DNA of 64,000 bases, from NCBI RefSeq assembly GCF_020829625.1, contig NZ_JAIVFX010000003.1:310001-374000 (forward strand), in the 5' to 3' direction. Under the pieces are notes generated by a model. It was not told the DNA's origin. It saw only the letters and a program-made list of their open reading frames with translations, and did not search any database. Positions 61,327 through 64,000 of this stretch are shown piece by piece. Made by a program: the position numbers and the translations under genes. Each line of letters opens with the position of its first letter. Positions within the stretch are counted from its first letter, which is position 1. This DNA comes from Nostoc sp. XA010 (GTDB taxonomy: Bacteria > Cyanobacteriota > Cyanobacteriia > Cyanobacteriales > Nostocaceae).

Positions 61327-63507
61327 ATGGCAAAATCGAAAAAAAGCGCCAATCCCATCAATCTAAACGATCCACAATATTATCTTAACCGAGAGTTAAG
61401 CTGGCTAGAATTTAATGGCAGGGTATTACATGAAGCCTGTGACGATCGCACACCCCTTCTAGAACGCCTAAAGTTTTTAGCAATTTTCAACTCTAATTTA
61501 GATGAGTTTTTCATGGTACGCGTTGCTGGTTTAAAGCAACAAGTAGAGGCGAAAGTCAGCTTGTTAACTTCCGATGGGCGGACACCACAACAACAGTTAG
61601 ACGATATTAGGTCTACCCTCACTCCCCAGGTAAAGAAAGAGCATCAACATTTTGAGCAAGTACTTCGTCCCCTATTAGCAAATCACGGTATCCATATTCT
61701 GGATTACATAGATTTGAATCAAAAACAACGGACTCATCTCAACAGTTATTTTGAGGAACAAGTCTTTCCAGTTTTGACTCCTCTGGCTGTTGATCCTAGT
61801 CATCCCTTTCCTTTTATTTCTAATCTCAGTCTGAATCTGGCTGTTGTGGTCAAAAACCCAGACACCGAAGAAGAATTCTTTGCCAGAGTTAAAGTCCCCA
61901 GTGTTCTCCCCCGATTTTTACCGATACCGCCGGAGTTGGGAGATCAGAAAAACGACAAACTTGCCCACTGGACTGGTGTACCTTTAGAACAAGCGATCGC
62001 TCATAACTTGGAATCTCTATTTCCAGGGATGAATATTCAAGAATATCATCCGTTCCGCATTACTCGTGATGCCGATTTGATCTTAGAAGAAGATGAAGCA
62101 GATGATTTGTTGTTTGCCATCGAACAGGAATTGCGAAAACGGCGCTTGGGTGGAAGTCCAGTCCGGTTAGAACTTCAATCCCAGACTCCTGAAATAGTGC
62201 GATCGCGATTATTGCATGATTTGGAATTAACAGAAAGCGATCTCTACGAAGTAGACGGTCTTTTGGGACTGCGGGATTTAATGTATTTTATGTCCTTGCC
62301 ATTGCCGGAACTCAAAGATCCACCACGCCAATCTGTTGTACCATTACGTTTGCAAAGACTCAGGGAACCGAGTTTAGACCCAGATACGCTGGAGACGGAC
62401 GAAGGAAAAGACTTTTTTGCTGTGATTCGGGAAAAGGATTTGCTTGTACACCATCCCTATCAATCCTTTTCGGCTACAGTAGTGCGTTTTATTACCCATG
62501 CTGCCTACGATCCGAATGTTTTAGCCATCAAAATGACCCTTTACCGGACTTCTGGCGACTCGCCCATCGTCAACGCCTTAATTGCCGCCGCCGAAAATGG
62601 TAAACAGATATCCGTACTGGTGGAATTAAAAGCACGATTTGATGAGGAGAATAATATTTACTGGGCAAAACGACTAGAAAGAGTCGGGGTTCATGTTGTC
62701 TATGGTTTAGTGGGGCTGAAAACCCACAGTAAAACCGTCATGGTGGTACGACGGGAAAAAGACCGGATACGTCGGTATGTGCATATTGGTACTGGTAACT
62801 ATAACCCCAAAACGGCACGACTGTATACAGATTTGGGATTGTTCAGTTGCCGTGAAGAATTAGGTGCTGACGTCACAGATTTATTTAATTTCTTGACAGG
62901 CTACTCCCTGCAAAAGTCTTATCGAGAGTTGCTGGTTGCGCCTGTGAATATGCGCGATCGCTTTTTGGCACTAATTCACCGCGAAATCGAAAATGTTCAA
63001 AATGGATTTTCTGGACGCATCGTTGCCAAAATGAATTCCCTAGTTGATCCGCAAATTATAGCCACTTTATATGAAGCTTCCCGCGCCGGGGTGCAAATAG
63101 ACTTAATTATCAGGGGCGTTTGCTGTTTGCGTCCAGGACTCAAAGACATTAGTGAAAATATTCGCATAATCAGCATTGTGGGTCGCTTTTTAGAACACTC
63201 TCGGATTTATTATTTTCATAACAATACACAGGAAGAAATCTATATTGGCAGCGCCGACTGGATGCGCCGCAATTTAGATCGCCGAGTGGAAGTAATTACC
63301 CCAGTCAAAGACCCAGATATTGCCAAAGATTTGCAAGAAATTATGGGAATTATGCTTGCAGATAATCGCCAAGCTTGGGAATTACAAGCCGATGGCACTT
63401 ACGTTCAACGGCGTCCTTATGATGATTCTCCAGAAGCTAATTCACAAAAAATTCTCATTAACATGGCATTACGCTCAACTGGTATACCCTCAAACCTGAT
63501 TGATTAA
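61327..63507 (+). CDS. ppk1: Polyphosphate kinase 1
   Basis: This enzyme reversibly transfers the gamma phosphate of ATP to polyphosphate. The 726-residue protein has the four PPK1 parts. The N-terminal helical domain begins YYLNRELSWLEFNGRVLHEA, followed by the head domain. Two phospholipase-D-like catalytic domains carry the phospho-acceptor His in GLKTHSKTVMVV and a second His in RFLEHSRIYYFHN. RRYVHIGTGNYNPKTARLYT and YIGSADWMRRNLDRRVEV are also conserved. Length is normal. The N-terminal AKSKKSANPINLND tail is short and basic. It is likely membrane-associated or cytosolic. Confidence 0.96.
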   Translation: MAKSKKSANPINLNDPQYYLNRELSWLEFNGRVLHEACDDRTPLLERLKFLAIFNSNLDEFFMVRVAGLKQQVEAKVSLLTSDGRTPQQQLDDIRSTLTPQVKKEHQHFEQVLRPLLANHGIHILDYIDLNQKQRTHLNSYFEEQVFPVLTPLAVDPSHPFPFISNLSLNLAVVVKNPDTEEEFFARVKVPSVLPRFLPIPPELGDQKNDKLAHWTGVPLEQAIAHNLESLFPGMNIQEYHPFRITRDADLILEEDEADDLLFAIEQELRKRRLGGSPVRLELQSQTPEIVRSRLLHDLELTESDLYEVDGLLGLRDLMYFMSLPLPELKDPPRQSVVPLRLQRLREPSLDPDTLETDEGKDFFAVIREKDLLVHHPYQSFSATVVRFITHAAYDPNVLAIKMTLYRTSGDSPIVNALIAAAENGKQISVLVELKARFDEENNIYWAKRLERVGVHVVYGLVGLKTHSKTVMVVRREKDRIRRYVHIGTGNYNPKTARLYTDLGLFSCREELGADVTDLFNFLTGYSLQKSYRELLVAPVNMRDRFLALIHREIENVQNGFSGRIVAKMNSLVDPQIIATLYEASRAGVQIDLIIRGVCCLRPGLKDISENIRIISIVGRFLEHSRIYYFHNNTQEEIYIGSADWMRRNLDRRVEVITPVKDPDIAKDLQEIMGIMLADNRQAWELQADGTYVQRRPYDDSPEANSQKILINMALRSTGIPSNLID

Positions 63508-63697
63508 AAATAAGTTACTTCTACCTTGACAACTAGCTCAACTTAGTTTTTTTAGAAAACTTGATTTTTCTGAGAAGTTATCTAAGTTATTTGTCATGGT
63601 TTAACACAAGTTATTCAACCATAGGATAGAGTCAGTACTGGCATTTTTTCTCATAAACTAGAGAGGTTGTTCTGAAATAATTTCGTCTTTCCCCTTA

Positions 63698-64000
63698 ATG
63701 TTAATGTTATCCTGTGAGCTTTCTACCTTGCGTGTTCTAGTAGTTGATGACCACGAACTGACTCGTTTAACCTTACAATTAGTTTTTTCTTGTCAGGAAA
63801 ATATTCAAGTAGTAGGTTTAGCCAGTAATGGTGAAGAAGCTATAGAAATGGTTAAACGTTGCCATCCTGACGTAATTGTTCTAGATTTACAGATGCCAGT
63901 CATGGATGGCTGGAGTGCGTCTAGTCACATTAAAGCTATATCTCCCAACACCCAGATCCTTGCTTACTCCTCAGTAGAAGACGTAAATTTTCAGGGGACA
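63698..64000 (+). CDS. Response regulator receiver domain (truncated by window end)
   Basis: From ATG 63698 the frame is open to the last base, encoding 101 residues. LRVLVVDDHELTRLTLQLVF contains the acidic pair of the REC domain, and VIVLDLQMPVMDGWSA the phospho-acceptor Asp; the residues after that are cut off. The opening fits NarL/LuxR-type regulators, but the output domain is not visible. It lies 190 bases after ppk1 on the same strand. A nearby ATG at 63704 is an alternative start. Confidence 0.85.
   Translation, partial: MLMLSCELSTLRVLVVDDHELTRLTLQLVFSCQENIQVVGLASNGEEAIEMVKRCHPDVIVLDLQMPVMDGWSASSHIKAISPNTQILAYSSVEDVNFQGT

Overview
The window looks like chromosome from a filamentous, Nostoc-type cyanobacterium. 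It carries a phycobilin lyase (CpcT/CpeT), Thf1/Psb29, the NDH-1 subunit NdhS, a DUF2839 protein and pentapeptide-repeat proteins. It is rich in HIP1 octamers (GCGATCGC) and in the short tandem heptamers and palindromic intergenic repeats typical of Nostoc genomes. Base composition is moderately AT-rich. No rRNA, tRNA or CRISPR array was seen.

Layout. 1-2.0 kb: the end of tldD and a complete tldE/pmbA (TldD/E protease). 2.0-4.6 kb: two pentapeptide-repeat genes and an unknown protein with an internal duplication. 5.2-7.7 kb: pyrB and mgtE. 8.3-11.7 kb: a membrane-anchored di-haem cytochrome c peroxidase/MauG-type protein and a DUF2993 lipid-binding protein. 12-14.5 kb: UDP-glucose dehydrogenase and UDP-glucuronate decarboxylase, which together give UDP-xylose. 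15.1-21.8 kb: an antiporter with two USP domains, a HAS-barrel protein, NdhS, RodA, Mrp and an SRPBCC protein, all on the minus strand. 22.5-28.7 kb: hemF, a STAS protein, CpcT/CpeT, Thf1, a holin-like membrane protein, ExbD/ExbB and a DUF1232 protein.

28.7-37.9 kb is the most disturbed part. It holds a GxxExxY gene bracketed by inverted repeats, a large GH15-type protein, a gene broken by a nested palindromic repeat, a HicB-like gene coupled to a PD-(D/E)XK nuclease gene, a decayed DUF6883 gene next to DUF4926, then cinA and glyA, then a further gene relic. 37.9-50.3 kb: an exostosin-type glycosyltransferase, a double-domain M16 peptidase, a secreted protein, a VapBC toxin-antitoxin pair, a prolyl oligopeptidase, DUF2839, a DinG-like protein with degenerate ATPase motifs, an M48 peptidase and a Spy-like periplasmic protein. 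50.4-52.8 kb: an IS200/IS605 element (tnpA and tnpB divergent) that has split a Uma2-family gene; both halves are still readable. 52.9-64 kb: lysS fused to a KTSC domain, DUF29, a membrane VOC protein, a sigma-70-like factor, a TPR protein, a secreted Pro-rich protein, a sensor histidine kinase, ppk1 and the start of a response regulator.

The recurring theme outside ordinary housekeeping genes is small repetitive DNA. Terminally inverted palindromes occur that have been entered by other palindromes, and both empty and filled forms are visible. Heptamer tracts have entered reading frames in frame in pyrB and the histidine kinase. At least five genes are broken or decayed (32.7, 34.2, 37.7, 50.4/52.7 and 61.0 kb). 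No complete novel defence or biosynthetic system is evident. The best leads are the nested repeats, the GxxExxY cassette, the HicB/PD-(D/E)XK pair and the TnpB element with its likely guide RNA.
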